A program made the position numbers and the translations under genes. This document shows, in pieces, positions 25,170 through 33,951 of a stretch of 64,000 nt of DNA; within the stretch, counting starts at the first letter, position 1; each line of letters starts with the position of its first letter. Origin of the DNA: an uncultured Bacteroidales bacterium (lineage in GTDB: Bacteria; Bacteroidota; Bacteroidia; Bacteroidales; UBA932). The stretch is taken from positions 62,001-126,000 of the forward strand of contig CALURT010000003.1 of NCBI GenBank assembly GCA_944323245.1, written 5' to 3'. The notes beneath the pieces were generated by a model. That model ran no database searches. It worked only from the letters and a program-made list of their open reading frames with translations, and was not told the DNA's origin.

Positions 25170-26531
25170 ATGGGAGCTTTTCATGCATACGACATCAGAG
25201 GTGTCTACAATGTGGATTTCGACAAGGATACGGCATACAAGGTCGGATACTTCCTTCCGGAACTGTTGGGAGCGGACAAGGTATTGGTCGGACGCGACTG
25301 CAGGGTATCTTCTCCTGAAATCCATGACTATCTTGTAAAGGGTATCAAGGATGCGGGGGCAGACGTCTATGATTTGGGCCTCTCCACCACGCCGATGGTC
25401 TATTTCGGTACGGCCAATTACGGTTTCGAGGCCTCAGTCCAGATTACGGCTTCCCATAATCCTGCAGAATACAACGGCATGAAGGTATCTTCGGCCAACG
25501 CCCTGCCGGTAGGTCTTGACAACGGTCTCGGACAGATACGCACATGGATAGAAGAAGAAAGGGCCTGCCCTCCGGCCGGGAGGAAAGGACAGGTGTACCA
25601 GAAGGATATAAGAAAGGACTACCTTGATTTCCTGATGAAATACAAGGGGGATTATTCGGATCTGAAGATAGCCATGGACCTCTCGAACGGAATGTCCACC
25701 CTTTTTGCCAAGGAAATTTTCGGAACGGCTCCGGCCTATATTTTCGACGAGATGGACGGACGTTTCCCGAACCATGAGCCTAATCCGCTTATCCCTAAGA
25801 ATGTGGAGGCTTTGCAGGAACTTGTCCGCAAGACGAAAGCCGATATTGGTGTCATATATGACGGCGATGCCGACCGCGTGATGTTCGTGGATGAAAACGG
25901 AAGGTTCATTTCCCCGGACCTCATGATAGCCGTGCTCGGGCATTACTTCCTTGAAGAGAGAGGGGAGAAGGGCATTGTCCTTCAGGATATAAGGAGTTCA
26001 AAGGCCGTGGGAGAATATCTCGTGCCAATGGGAGCGCAGATGTATACATGGAAGGTGGGACGGGCATTTGCAGCGAGAAAACTGCGTGAGCTTGACGGAG
26101 TCTACGGCGGGGAATTGGCCGGGCATTATTATTTCCGGGACTTTTTCTATTCCGACAGCGGCCTGTTGGCATCAATCCTCGTCCTCAACGTAGTGGCATC
26201 CATGAAGAAGAAAGGTATCTCCGTCAGCGCACTGATCGGAAACATAGAGAAATACAGGAACTCGGGAGAGATAAATTTCAGAGTGGAAGACAAAAAGGGG
26301 GCGATGGATGCAGTCAGGGATTATTTCACAAGTGCTGAAAAACCCGAGGCAATGATGGATTTCGACGGTTACAGGGTGGAGTTTCCGGACTGGTGGTTCA
26401 ATATCCGCCCTTCCAATACTGAGCCTTATCTCCGCTTCATCTGCGAAGCCGTGTCGGACAGCCTTCTTGACGAAAAGGTTACTGCCGTCACCCGTCTTCT
26501 GTCGGAGAAGTTCGGAGCGACAAGAAGCTGA
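25170..26531 (+). CDS. Phosphomannomutase/phosphoglucomutase
   Basis: A 453-residue alpha-D-phosphohexomutase. The active serine lies in TASHNP, metal binding in YDGDADRVMF, the sugar-binding loop in GELAGHYYF, and the phosphate-binding loop in RPSNTEPYLR. The family interconverts mannose- or glucose-6-phosphate with the 1-phosphate for nucleotide sugars and surface glycans. It starts 2 nt after def. The specific substrate (Man or Glc) cannot be read from the sequence. Confidence 0.94.
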   Translation: MGAFHAYDIRGVYNVDFDKDTAYKVGYFLPELLGADKVLVGRDCRVSSPEIHDYLVKGIKDAGADVYDLGLSTTPMVYFGTANYGFEASVQITASHNPAEYNGMKVSSANALPVGLDNGLGQIRTWIEEERACPPAGRKGQVYQKDIRKDYLDFLMKYKGDYSDLKIAMDLSNGMSTLFAKEIFGTAPAYIFDEMDGRFPNHEPNPLIPKNVEALQELVRKTKADIGVIYDGDADRVMFVDENGRFISPDLMIAVLGHYFLEERGEKGIVLQDIRSSKAVGEYLVPMGAQMYTWKVGRAFAARKLRELDGVYGGELAGHYYFRDFFYSDSGLLASILVLNVVASMKKKGISVSALIGNIEKYRNSGEINFRVEDKKGAMDAVRDYFTSAEKPEAMMDFDGYRVEFPDWWFNIRPSNTEPYLRFICEAVSDSLLDEKVTAVTRLLSEKFGATRS

Positions 26532-26564
26532 AAGACATATTCATTCATTTAATACCACAAAATC

Positions 26565-28085
26565 ATGAAAACACAACATTTTCTAACCGCAGGATTGATT
26601 GCGCTTGCAGCAATCTTCATCTCGTCATGTTCTTCCACCGAAAGTTATGTGAAATACATTCCGGAAGACGCCGATGTTGTCTTCTGCGTGGATGCGGGCA
26701 GTATCGTTTCCAAAAGCGGCATCGAGGACAACACTTCCGCCATCAGGGCTTTCGAGAAGTATTTCAGCGATTATTGGGACGATGAGTTCGGAGAATGCGT
26801 CAAGGCCATGCTTGAAGATCCGGCAAGGGCCTCGGGCCTGAACCTCAAATCCAAAATTTACCTGTACGGTACTTATGATGCCGAGTACGAGGAGATGGGA
26901 GAGTTGAATATCCTTTTCGGTATCAAGGACCGTGAAACGCTCTTGGACAACATCACAACCCTGACCTATGGGGATTTCGAGTTCGAGGAGGCTGACGATT
27001 ACATTTATTTCTGCGACTATGAGACCGCCGTCGTCCTTTTCAAGAACTACGGATATGTCCATTACGACGTGGACGGATATATGAATGATGACGAACTTGA
27101 CATAGAGGAAGTCATTGAGGGCATGGAGCAGAAGAACAATATAAAAGGTGTGCCTTCGTTCAAGTCCGTGGCTTCTTCCGGTTCGGACGTATGGGCCTTG
27201 CTCAATACCGGAGAACTCCTTGACGACCTTATGGCGTCCGGAGAACTCGAGGACTACAGGTTACTTGAAGATTACGGTCTGACTGTGCCTGATTTCGCTG
27301 ATACATACGTCTATGCGACCGCCGTTTTTGAAAAGTCTGCCGTAAAGGCTGCCGCAGGCATTGATTTTCCTGCCAAGGAACGCAAACGCATGGAAAAGGA
27401 ATACGATTATATCGCTACTGTCAGCGGCGACTATTTCAAATATCTGTCGGAAGACGCTGTTGCCGTATTGGCCATGAATGTGGATTTCAAGGAATTTCTG
27501 TCCAGGACAGGTATTGTCAGCAGCCTGTCGTTGCCAAGCATAGTCGAAGATGTAATGAGTTCCTTTACGGGAGAAATAGTTGCCGGGCTGAATGATCTCA
27601 AGTTGGATTATTACGGAGATCTTGAAGACATTGATGCCACCGCAATCGCCAAAGTGGACAATGACGAATTCATTTCCCCGGTGAACAAGATGATAGGCGG
27701 TTCGGAAACCGATGACAATTGCTATTCCGTAGAGGTGGACGACAATATTGACATCTATTACGGTGTTGACGGCAAGGAACTATATGTTTCCACTTCTTCC
27801 GATTTCAGGAAAGGTTTGAAAAAAGCCGATGGCAATTTCTCGAAGAAGGGGGGCGCTGCAAGCGGCAACTATTCATATTTCGGAGTCAATGTGGACAAGC
27901 TGACCGATTTGCTGAAAGATGAATTGGATGCAGAAACCATAGCGGTTCTCAGTCCGTTTGAATTTGCCTACATGACGCAGCCGACCATGTTCGGATGCGA
28001 GATCGTCGTTGAGGTCAGCGGCAGCAAGAATCCGCTTGAAATTGCAGTATCCCTTCTGCAGGATGCGGTAAACCTGAATTATTGA
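26565..28085 (+). CDS. DUF4836 family lipoprotein
   Basis: A 506-residue lipoprotein: signal MKTQHFLTAGLIALAAIFISSC, then SYVKYIPEDADVVFCVDAGS, the start typical of DUF4836. A mostly beta body follows with repeated segments such as YFKYLSEDAVAVLAMNVD and FGVNVDKLTDLLKDELD. It is likely anchored in the envelope; function is unknown. The ABC ATPase gene follows after 21 nt, so it might work with that transporter, which is an inference from order only. Confidence 0.82.
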   Translation: MKTQHFLTAGLIALAAIFISSCSSTESYVKYIPEDADVVFCVDAGSIVSKSGIEDNTSAIRAFEKYFSDYWDDEFGECVKAMLEDPARASGLNLKSKIYLYGTYDAEYEEMGELNILFGIKDRETLLDNITTLTYGDFEFEEADDYIYFCDYETAVVLFKNYGYVHYDVDGYMNDDELDIEEVIEGMEQKNNIKGVPSFKSVASSGSDVWALLNTGELLDDLMASGELEDYRLLEDYGLTVPDFADTYVYATAVFEKSAVKAAAGIDFPAKERKRMEKEYDYIATVSGDYFKYLSEDAVAVLAMNVDFKEFLSRTGIVSSLSLPSIVEDVMSSFTGEIVAGLNDLKLDYYGDLEDIDATAIAKVDNDEFISPVNKMIGGSETDDNCYSVEVDDNIDIYYGVDGKELYVSTSSDFRKGLKKADGNFSKKGGAASGNYSYFGVNVDKLTDLLKDELDAETIAVLSPFEFAYMTQPTMFGCEIVVEVSGSKNPLEIAVSLLQDAVNLNY

Positions 28086-28106
28086 TCGGGCATCTGATTT
28101 TGTCTG

Positions 28107-28751
28107 ATGAATACCATCAATATCGAAAATCTGTATCCGGCCTATTTCGATTCCGATGATGTCACGGGTTCGGACCTGTGGAATACGGACAGGACATTTG
28201 AAAAAGGCAGGACATATCTCATAAAGGCGGCTTCCGGTCACGGGAAGTCGTCCTTTTGTAATTTCCTGTTCGGGACGCGGTCCGATTATTTCGGAAAGAT
28301 ATGTTTTGACGGTACCGACGTCAGGACCTTGGGCGTTTCCGAATGGAGGAATCTGCGCAGGAAATCGCTTGGCCTTATGTTCCAGGATCTGGAACTGTTT
28401 CCGGAACTGACTGTATATGAAAACATTGCGATAAAGAACAGGATTACCGGATATTTTTCTCCGGAACGCGTGTCCGGAATGCTCGCCTTGCTTGGTCTGA
28501 AAGACAAGTCGGAGCGTCAGGCGGCCACACTGTCTCTCGGAGAGCGGCAGCGTACAGCCTTCATAAGGGCCTTGGCCCAGCCTCTTGACTTTCTGCTGAT
28601 GGACGAGCCTGTGAGCCATCTCGATGCGGACAATGCGGAGAAAATGTCGGAAATACTTGCGCAGGAGAGGAGTGAACGGGATTTCGGCGTGATAGTCACC
28701 TCATTGGGCAATCAGCTTCCCATGGATTATGATGAACTGATAAATCTCTGA
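28107..28751 (+). CDS. ABC transporter ATP-binding protein (LolD/MacB-like), atypical
   Basis: A 214-residue ABC ATPase. The P-loop is KAASGHGKSS, the Q-loop FQDLELFPELTVYEN, the signature TLSLGERQR, and Walker B FLLMDEP with SHLDA. The switch region reads GVIVTSLGN: the usual H-loop histidine is replaced, and the signature has LSLGERQ rather than LSGGQQ. Such changes weaken or alter ATP turnover in other ABC proteins. It lies 4 nt before a FtsX-like permease, so the two probably form one mechanotransmission-type or lipoprotein-export complex. Confidence 0.87.
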   Translation: MNTINIENLYPAYFDSDDVTGSDLWNTDRTFEKGRTYLIKAASGHGKSSFCNFLFGTRSDYFGKICFDGTDVRTLGVSEWRNLRRKSLGLMFQDLELFPELTVYENIAIKNRITGYFSPERVSGMLALLGLKDKSERQAATLSLGERQRTAFIRALAQPLDFLLMDEPVSHLDADNAEKMSEILAQERSERDFGVIVTSLGNQLPMDYDELINL

Positions 28752-28755
28752 AGGT

Positions 28756-29958
28756 ATGGGACTGTTGTGGAAAATAATACGCAAGCATCTGAGATTCGGT
28801 CAGTTGGCCGGATATTTTCTCAGCAGTATCGTCGGTGTTTCGATTCTGTTGTTCGGAATTTGCTTTTATTCCGACGTGTCCCCGCTGCTTGTCGGAAATT
28901 CTTCATTGGCCGAAGGTGACTACGTCGTTCTGACGAAGACAGTGACTCCGTTGAGGTCCCTGAAGGCCGGCAGGGGAAACACTTTTTCAGATGAGGAAAT
29001 CAGGAAATTGGAGGCGCAGGGGTTTGCCGATGAAATAGGGAAGTTCAGGGCGTCGGATTTCAGTATATATGCCGAAGTGTCCGTTGGCGGAATGGTGATG
29101 TCCACCGACATGTTTTTCGAATCGGTCCCGGACAGCTTCGTCGACGCTCCGCAGGAAGACTGGGATTCTACACCCGAGGACGGCAATGTGCCTGTCATCA
29201 TACCGAGAAACTATCTTGACCTGTACAATTTCGCTTTCGCTCCGGCCCAGGGCCTGCCGCAGCTGTCCGAGGAATTGGTGAAGTCGGTGGATATAGTCTT
29301 CCGTATTTCGGGGAGGCAGTCGGGAAAATTCACCGGACGGATTGTCGGGCTTTCGAACAGGATCAACACCATTCTCGTGCCTGATGATTTCCTTGCCTAT
29401 GCCAATGAAACCTACGGCTACGGTCGGGAAATGCAGCCTCTGAGGCTGATATTGAAGACGGACAACGCCGGAGAAGCCGGTTTTGTGTCATTCATGAACG
29501 AGAACGGCTATATGGTATCCGAAGGCAAGGACGCCACGGGCCGGGTCGCTCTTTTCCTGAAGGCGGCATTGGCGATAATGGCCGGAATCGGCCTGCTTAT
29601 CAGCGTCATTTCCTTGGTTATCCTTGTGCTCGGGACTTATCTGGTGGTCGAGAAAAACCGTACTTTCCATGCGATACTTTTCAAGCTCGGATATTCTCCT
29701 TGGGCACTTTCCTGCCCGTATGTCATCGTCGTTTCCGTTGTCAATTTCCTTGTGGCGGCAGCGTCGACGGCAGTGGTCGGGATTGCCCGGAATATTTATT
29801 CGGACAGGCTCGACGCCTTTTTCATGGATATGCCACTGCGGGATTTTTCCGCCATGTATCCTGCGGCTTTCGCTGCCTTTGTCGTCATGGCTGCCTTGGC
29901 GTCACTTCTTATTTACCGTCGTATCGCTTCCATTGAAAATCAGGATATCCGGATGTGA
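28756..29958 (+). CDS. FtsX-like permease subunit
   Basis: A 400-residue membrane protein: one N-terminal membrane segment (about residues 17-38), a large extracytoplasmic domain (residues 40-265), and three C-terminal membrane segments with the cytoplasmic VEKNRTFHAILFKLGYSPWAL loop. This is the four-helix MacB/FtsX plan. The partner ATPase is encoded just upstream. Substrate unknown. It is the last gene before the tRNA-Asn island; its stop lies only 7 nt before the tRNA remnant. Confidence 0.85.
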   Translation: MGLLWKIIRKHLRFGQLAGYFLSSIVGVSILLFGICFYSDVSPLLVGNSSLAEGDYVVLTKTVTPLRSLKAGRGNTFSDEEIRKLEAQGFADEIGKFRASDFSIYAEVSVGGMVMSTDMFFESVPDSFVDAPQEDWDSTPEDGNVPVIIPRNYLDLYNFAFAPAQGLPQLSEELVKSVDIVFRISGRQSGKFTGRIVGLSNRINTILVPDDFLAYANETYGYGREMQPLRLILKTDNAGEAGFVSFMNENGYMVSEGKDATGRVALFLKAALAIMAGIGLLISVISLVILVLGTYLVVEKNRTFHAILFKLGYSPWALSCPYVIVVSVVNFLVAAASTAVVGIARNIYSDRLDAFFMDMPLRDFSAMYPAAFAAFVVMAALASLLIYRRIASIENQDIRM

Positions 29959-29965
29959 TGACGTT

Positions 29966-30010
29966 CAGGACTTGAACATAGGACCCTCTGATTAACAGTA
30001 ACCAGTTGAG
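29966..30010 (-). pseudogene. tRNA-Asn remnant (putative distal att site)
   Basis: Plus-strand CAGGACTTGAAC, a 3-nt difference, then a 19-nt exact match spanning the anticodon (GGACCCTCTGATTAACAGT) copy the tRNA-Asn at 35990-36063. A 9-10 nt deletion then separates it from AACCAGTTGAG, similar to the D arm. The acceptor end is lost, so it cannot be a functional tRNA. Confidence 0.75.
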
Positions 30011-30393
30011 CGGTGCTTCGCACAATGAAAATCAGCGAGTTATGAAGCCTTGCCGTGACTGTACTATAACTTTGCTAACAGGTTTGCTAACATATTTACG
30101 CCAGCAGATACTGGGTTAAACATAAAGTAATATCTTTGTAAATCAATAAATTGAGTTGTCTTAATCTCGTTGTTCTCTATTCATTCTCCAGCCTACGCTA
30201 TAATTTAGAGCAAAGCTCTACAATAAACGCTGCGTCTCGGTATAATCCGAATAAATTAGGCTTCTACTCTCGACTTGCTGTTTATTTTCCTTATTTTTCA
30301 ATTTATATGCCCCTCTCGAAATTAGTGCGCCGATAATGGAATGATATGTAATGAGATAGGAAATCCCCCCTTGTTGGGAGAGATGTAGAAGTG
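30011..30393. other. Left end of the island, noncoding
   Basis: No credible gene. It holds a small GGTGC-TTC-GCAC hairpin (30013-30023) and two TTTGCTAACA boxes 12 nt apart (30071-30080 and 30083-30092), which could be recombinase arm sites. The remainder is AT-rich with only short frames. Confidence 0.5.
30071..30092 (+). repeat. Paired TTTGCTAACA boxes
   Basis: Two exact 10-bp copies at a 12-nt period. A similar pair of TTTGCTA boxes (period 11) occurs at 33933-33950. Paired short boxes near a tRNA att remnant are typical of tyrosine-recombinase arm-binding sites, but this is inference. Confidence 0.4.
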
Positions 30394-31101
30394 TTATATA
30401 TTTTCTTCTTGTATGCTTGCTGTTATAATCGGATTTAATAACTGTTTTTCAATTAGTTTATTATCCATTTCAGAACACAAAGTATAAACGGTTTGAATTG
30501 CCCTTGATGATAATTCATAATTTATTACAAGTTTGTTTCTACTATTTATCTTAACGAAGCCATTATTCATTTTTATAAATGTTTCATCGGCTTTCGAATT
30601 ATTATGAATAATAAGATGCCGAATGTTTAGATATAATAGTGCTTCTTGTTTTACTGTTTCATTTAAGCTAATACCAGAAAAAGTTAAAAGTCTCTTTAGT
30701 ACTTTTTGAGTACTCCTTTCATTTTCAAACCTTTTTAAGACTGCTTTTGACATAATCTCTATCAGTTCATTCTTATTATGAGATAAAATATCCAAATATG
30801 GAATTTGGTTTTCAGAACTGGCAGCGACACCTTTAAGCAGGCGTATAGGAGCAATAGTCATAAATTCTTTAATAAGGTTAAGAAGATAATACATAAAATA
30901 TCTGTATAAATCTACTATGGCTTGTTCGTGCACTTTCACTCGTGCTGTAATAAATGTTCGGCTAATATCTCTTGCTCTGCACGGTGTGTTAAGTTGTGGA
31001 TAAATTTCGATAGATTTTAATGCATCTCCTATTGTGCCTGCTGATTTTTTCTTTGCAGCCAAACGACATATTTTATCCGCATTGACCAACGAAGCATCCA
31101 T
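30394..31101 (-). CDS. HEPN-domain candidate protein
   Basis: A 235-residue, mostly helical protein of no family I can name with certainty. Near the C-terminus it has LNIRHLIIHNNSKADE, an R-(N/H/D)-x3-H motif followed by an Asn/His stretch, which is the RNase motif of HEPN domains; the preceding helices (residues about 70-165) fit the four-helix fold. HEPN proteins are often RNase toxins or antiphage effectors, sometimes RNA-binding helpers. It is the last of four minus-strand genes in the island (33555 down to 30394) and is codon-biased to A/T like them. A nucleotidyltransferase (MNT) partner is not seen. Confidence 0.6.
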   Translation of the reverse strand: MDASLVNADKICRLAAKKKSAGTIGDALKSIEIYPQLNTPCRARDISRTFITARVKVHEQAIVDLYRYFMYYLLNLIKEFMTIAPIRLLKGVAASSENQIPYLDILSHNKNELIEIMSKAVLKRFENERSTQKVLKRLLTFSGISLNETVKQEALLYLNIRHLIIHNNSKADETFIKMNNGFVKINSRNKLVINYELSSRAIQTVYTLCSEMDNKLIEKQLLNPIITASIQEENI

Positions 31102-31184
31102 TAGTTGTAGGTGCTACTTCATTCCTCTGATATTACTTTTGAAAACTTGAAATGCTTTAGATATTGTAGACATAATAGTGCAGA

Positions 31185-31709
31185 TTATTGAGGTTTATAA
31201 TCTTGAAAAACAAAAGCAACATTGTATGTTTGGCCGCTTTCCACTTGAATTACTTTATATAAGTATCCAAAAGTACCTAACATTGTTACATCCGTTTTTT
31301 CCGGATAAATATTTGCATAATCATAATTAATTCTTCTTTCAGACATAACGATATAAGTTCCCGGGGCAATATTGTATGACAACCGAGAATTGTCACTTGT
31401 TTCCTTATATATAGGTTGAATACTATGAATTAAAGTATTAGAAAGAATCAGACTGCCTTTATAATCGCCATTCATGCAGGCTTCATGGATTTGTTGGGTT
31501 AATGTCATTATTAAATCAAGCTGATTAATATCGCATATAAAATACCTGCACCATTTAGCAGTTGAAGTTCCAATATATGTCGTAGTAGCATTAATTGTTC
31601 CTATTGATGTCTGTTCCTGTTGGTTAATTCCATTATTAATTTGGGGCTTCTCACAAGAAAAAATGGATGACAATAAAATCAGTAACAGTATTTTAGCAAA
31701 TTTTGTCAT
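31185..31709 (-). CDS. Hypothetical lipoprotein of the island
   Basis: About 174 residues: signal MTKFAKILLLILLSSIFSC with the lipid-attached Cys, then a Q/N-rich stretch and a beta-rich domain with RLSYNIAPGTYIVMSERR and VESGQTYNVAFVFQDYKPQ. The end resembles an Ig/transthyretin-like fold. No motif assigns a function. The ATG at 31709 gives a standard signal; an upstream ATG at 31721 is also possible. It lies between the leucine-rich lipoprotein and the C-terminal HEPN gene. Confidence 0.6.
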   Translation of the reverse strand: MTKFAKILLLILLSSIFSCEKPQINNGINQQEQTSIGTINATTTYIGTSTAKWCRYFICDINQLDLIMTLTQQIHEACMNGDYKGSLILSNTLIHSIQPIYKETSDNSRLSYNIAPGTYIVMSERRINYDYANIYPEKTDVTMLGTFGYLYKVIQVESGQTYNVAFVFQDYKPQ

Positions 31710-31768
31710 AATTCGTATCATCTAATGTCCCTCCACCATTGCAGCGGAGGGACGGTTTGACTTTATTC

Positions 31769-33103
31769 TTATTCTATTTCTTTGATTATGTCGAACTGTT
31801 TCCAACCATCTGCTTCATAATACGCTCCGACACATCCTTTAGGAACATAGAGATATGAACTTGTACTTGAAGCAACACCACCTGATGCTGGAGGTATCTG
31901 TGTCCCTATTGCAACCGAGACATATTCAGCGTATAAATTTCCTATATAATCAACCATTGTACAATTGCCTGCGTCAATGGATATGGAATTTAGTAAGAAT
32001 GTTCCGCCAAATGATTTTAGTTTTGACCCCTCTTCAAAACCGATTTTCACTGTCGGTTTTCTGCTTTCATAATTAGGGTAGCTTCCTCTTGAATTATGAG
32101 AAAAGGCATAATTTGCAACCGTTTCCAAACTTGCAGGGAGCGTTAAATCAAGAGTATAACTATAAGTGTCATTGTATGACCTGTAATACTCTTCCCCTGC
32201 ACCGGCAAATGCACATTCCCCGATGTATTTCAATTTTGAGTTAGGAGCAAACTCAATTGCTGCAAGATTGGTATTGGCAAATGCACCAAAATATTTCCAA
32301 GAATATTCATTTGTATCTCTCTCTCCGTCTTCTATCGTTTCTACGCCTGCTGGGAAATAAATATATTCAAGAGAACTGAACGCGAATGTACGAGGATGTA
32401 TTACTTTTATTGTCTCTGGAAGTTTCACATGTTTTATTGTTTGATTCATGCAAAACATTTCATCTGGCAAATCGTCAATGATTGCTTCCGTTAAATCAAG
32501 CGTTTCTACTTCTCGTAAACCTTTGATAGTTTCTAAATCTTTATCATTCAGTTCTCCAGATATTTTCAAAGAAGTTGCATAAAGCAAATCTTTATTGCCT
32601 AATTCTTGTGTCAGAGTTCCTGGAGTTGAAACTGTAACTGACGGTGCTCCAAGCTGGGTTATTGTAACTGTAAATGGGTTGCCGTTGCATGTCAAATCAA
32701 TGTTAGCGTATCTTGTCTCTCCGGTTGCGTTTTCATCTACGGTTACGCGGAGTTTAAGAGGACATCTAATTCGAACGTCACTTCCAGAATATGTGTAGTC
32801 GACATATGGGTTTCCCATTATTTCATATTCATAATGGCACCAGTCAGCATCGCAGGAAACAGACCATGCTGCATCAAATCCGTAAGTTCTTAAATTATAT
32901 CCGCTGAAGATACATTCTATTCCGCACTCTCTATACAAATCTTGTCCTGCACTGATCGGAGGATATGGGTCATCAAAGTCTTTATAAGATGAATACAATA
33001 ATTCGTATTCCTCGAACCAGACACTAATAATCTCAGGTTCCTCTTTCTTACAAGAGGTAAGACCGACTATTCCTATAGCCAGTAATGTTAAAATCTTTTT
33101 CAT
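31769..33103 (-). CDS. BspA-type leucine-rich lipoprotein with BACON-like domain
   Basis: A 444-residue lipoprotein: signal MKKILTLLAIGIVGLTSC. Residues about 75-155 look like a BACON/Ig sandwich (WSVSCDADWCHYEY, TVTITQLGAPSVTV). Residues about 160-430 are Treponema/BspA-like leucine-rich repeats: VKLPETIKVIHPRTFAFSSL, LEYIYFPAGVETIE and LPASLETVANYAFSHN. Such proteins sit on the cell surface and bind host or microbial ligands. It starts 5 nt after the HEPN-like gene, so the two are cotranscribed. Why a surface protein shares a transcript with HEPN proteins is unknown. Confidence 0.8.
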   Translation of the reverse strand: MKKILTLLAIGIVGLTSCKKEEPEIISVWFEEYELLYSSYKDFDDPYPPISAGQDLYRECGIECIFSGYNLRTYGFDAAWSVSCDADWCHYEYEIMGNPYVDYTYSGSDVRIRCPLKLRVTVDENATGETRYANIDLTCNGNPFTVTITQLGAPSVTVSTPGTLTQELGNKDLLYATSLKISGELNDKDLETIKGLREVETLDLTEAIIDDLPDEMFCMNQTIKHVKLPETIKVIHPRTFAFSSLEYIYFPAGVETIEDGERDTNEYSWKYFGAFANTNLAAIEFAPNSKLKYIGECAFAGAGEEYYRSYNDTYSYTLDLTLPASLETVANYAFSHNSRGSYPNYESRKPTVKIGFEEGSKLKSFGGTFLLNSISIDAGNCTMVDYIGNLYAEYVSVAIGTQIPPASGGVASSTSSYLYVPKGCVGAYYEADGWKQFDIIKEIE

Positions 33104-33108
33104 GATAC

Positions 33109-33555
33109 TTATTTTTGTTGGTTTTCTTTCAATTCCAGAATAAACTTCCTAAATGCTTTCACTGGTATCTGCCCTTTCATTGATATTTGCCCTTTCTTTT
33201 TACTATTGGGATAAATATCTGTGAAACAATAATATAATTGTTTGTCAATAGGCATAATAACAAAACTGCCATGAGCGAAAGAATTGCGTAAATGAGCAAG
33301 AAGTGACGGTATTGTTGAATGTGCTTTTGTTCGAGAAAAACAGAAAAACGACACAGGATATTCTTTGAATTTTCTCTGAAGTTCGGTGTCATCCAAATTG
33401 TCTTTAAGAGTAATAATTCTCTTTTTGTCATTTAGATAATTCTGCAGGCGTGGCCTTTTGAAATAGAATCCATGTGGATTATTCTTTACTTTTTGCTCAT
33501 AGTACAGCACAACTTCTTTGTAGCCGAACAAGAGTTCTTTGTCTAATTTGTCCAT
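33109..33555 (-). CDS. HEPN-like candidate protein (LRNSFAHG motif)
   Basis: A 148-residue protein of unknown family. A helical N-terminal half is followed by SLLAHLRNSFAHGSFVIMP, where R-N-x3-H (RNSFAH) matches the HEPN RNase motif, then a short beta-rich stretch (QLYYCFTDIYPNSKKKGQ). It is the first gene of the island cluster. Its only visible promoter element (33832-33839) lies within a 13-bp inverted repeat. Both this and the last gene of the cluster carry an R(N/H)x3H motif. Catalysis and toxicity are inferred from the motif only. Confidence 0.55.
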   Translation of the reverse strand: MDKLDKELLFGYKEVVLYYEQKVKNNPHGFYFKRPRLQNYLNDKKRIITLKDNLDDTELQRKFKEYPVSFFCFSRTKAHSTIPSLLAHLRNSFAHGSFVIMPIDKQLYYCFTDIYPNSKKKGQISMKGQIPVKAFRKFILELKENQQK

Positions 33556-33871
33556 GACTTTACTCTACTGCCCAACTCCAAGACAGATATTATTGGTAAA
33601 CAAAAAGAAAGTGTGGAGTTGTTCGTTTATTTTCTTGGGTGGCTCTGGAATGCCATAAGGACAAATAAACAACGCAATACTCCACACCTGTATATGATAA
33701 GTGCATACGACTATCAATACGATGTGATGAGTGTCATTGCCAATCCTTGTCCTTTTTGAATTTTCCAGATTCCCAAGAAAGGAAAGCGAAACACTTTCAT
33801 CAAATATGTCTGCTATCTTGCGATAACGCCACAAAGATAGAAAATGTTTTTGACACTCGTGGAGTATTGCG
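33556..33871 (-). other. Structured leader with promoter inside inverted repeats
   Basis: The gap upstream of the HEPN-like gene has no credible coding frame. It contains (a) a long imperfect stem-loop with outer arms GTGTGGAGT (33611-33619) and ACTCCACAC (33679-33687), inner arms GTTTATTT and AAATAAAC, and an inner TGGC/GCCA; (b) a -7 element, TATCTTTG on the minus strand (33832-33839); and (c) a perfect 13-bp inverted repeat, CGCAATACTCCAC (33673-33685) and GTGGAGTATTGCG (33859-33871), that brackets the promoter. The layout resembles invertible promoters of Bacteroidota, but a recombinase was not seen nearby. Confidence 0.5.
33832..33839 (-). promoter_or_regulatory. -7 element for the HEPN/lipoprotein cluster
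   Basis: TATCTTTG on the minus strand matches TAnnTTTG. No clear -33 box. The start site would be about 270 nt upstream of the ATG at 33555, with the stem-loop at 33611-33687 in the message. Confidence 0.45.
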
Positions 33872-33951
33872 CATCTAATTTCGGCCAAAATTCGGTTATA
33901 TTGCGCTGAAAATCAAATCTGACTGAATTTTATTTGCTAGTAATTTGCTAC

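Noticed and set aside
30151..30336. Short plus-strand open frame at the left end of the island
   Set aside because: Low-complexity AT-rich frame without a domain or start context.
33565..33888. 107-codon minus-strand open frame between the HEPN-like gene and the toxin-antitoxin pair
   Set aside because: It runs across a long stem-loop, a promoter element and 13-bp inverted repeats, has no recognisable domain, and its start lies upstream of the promoter.
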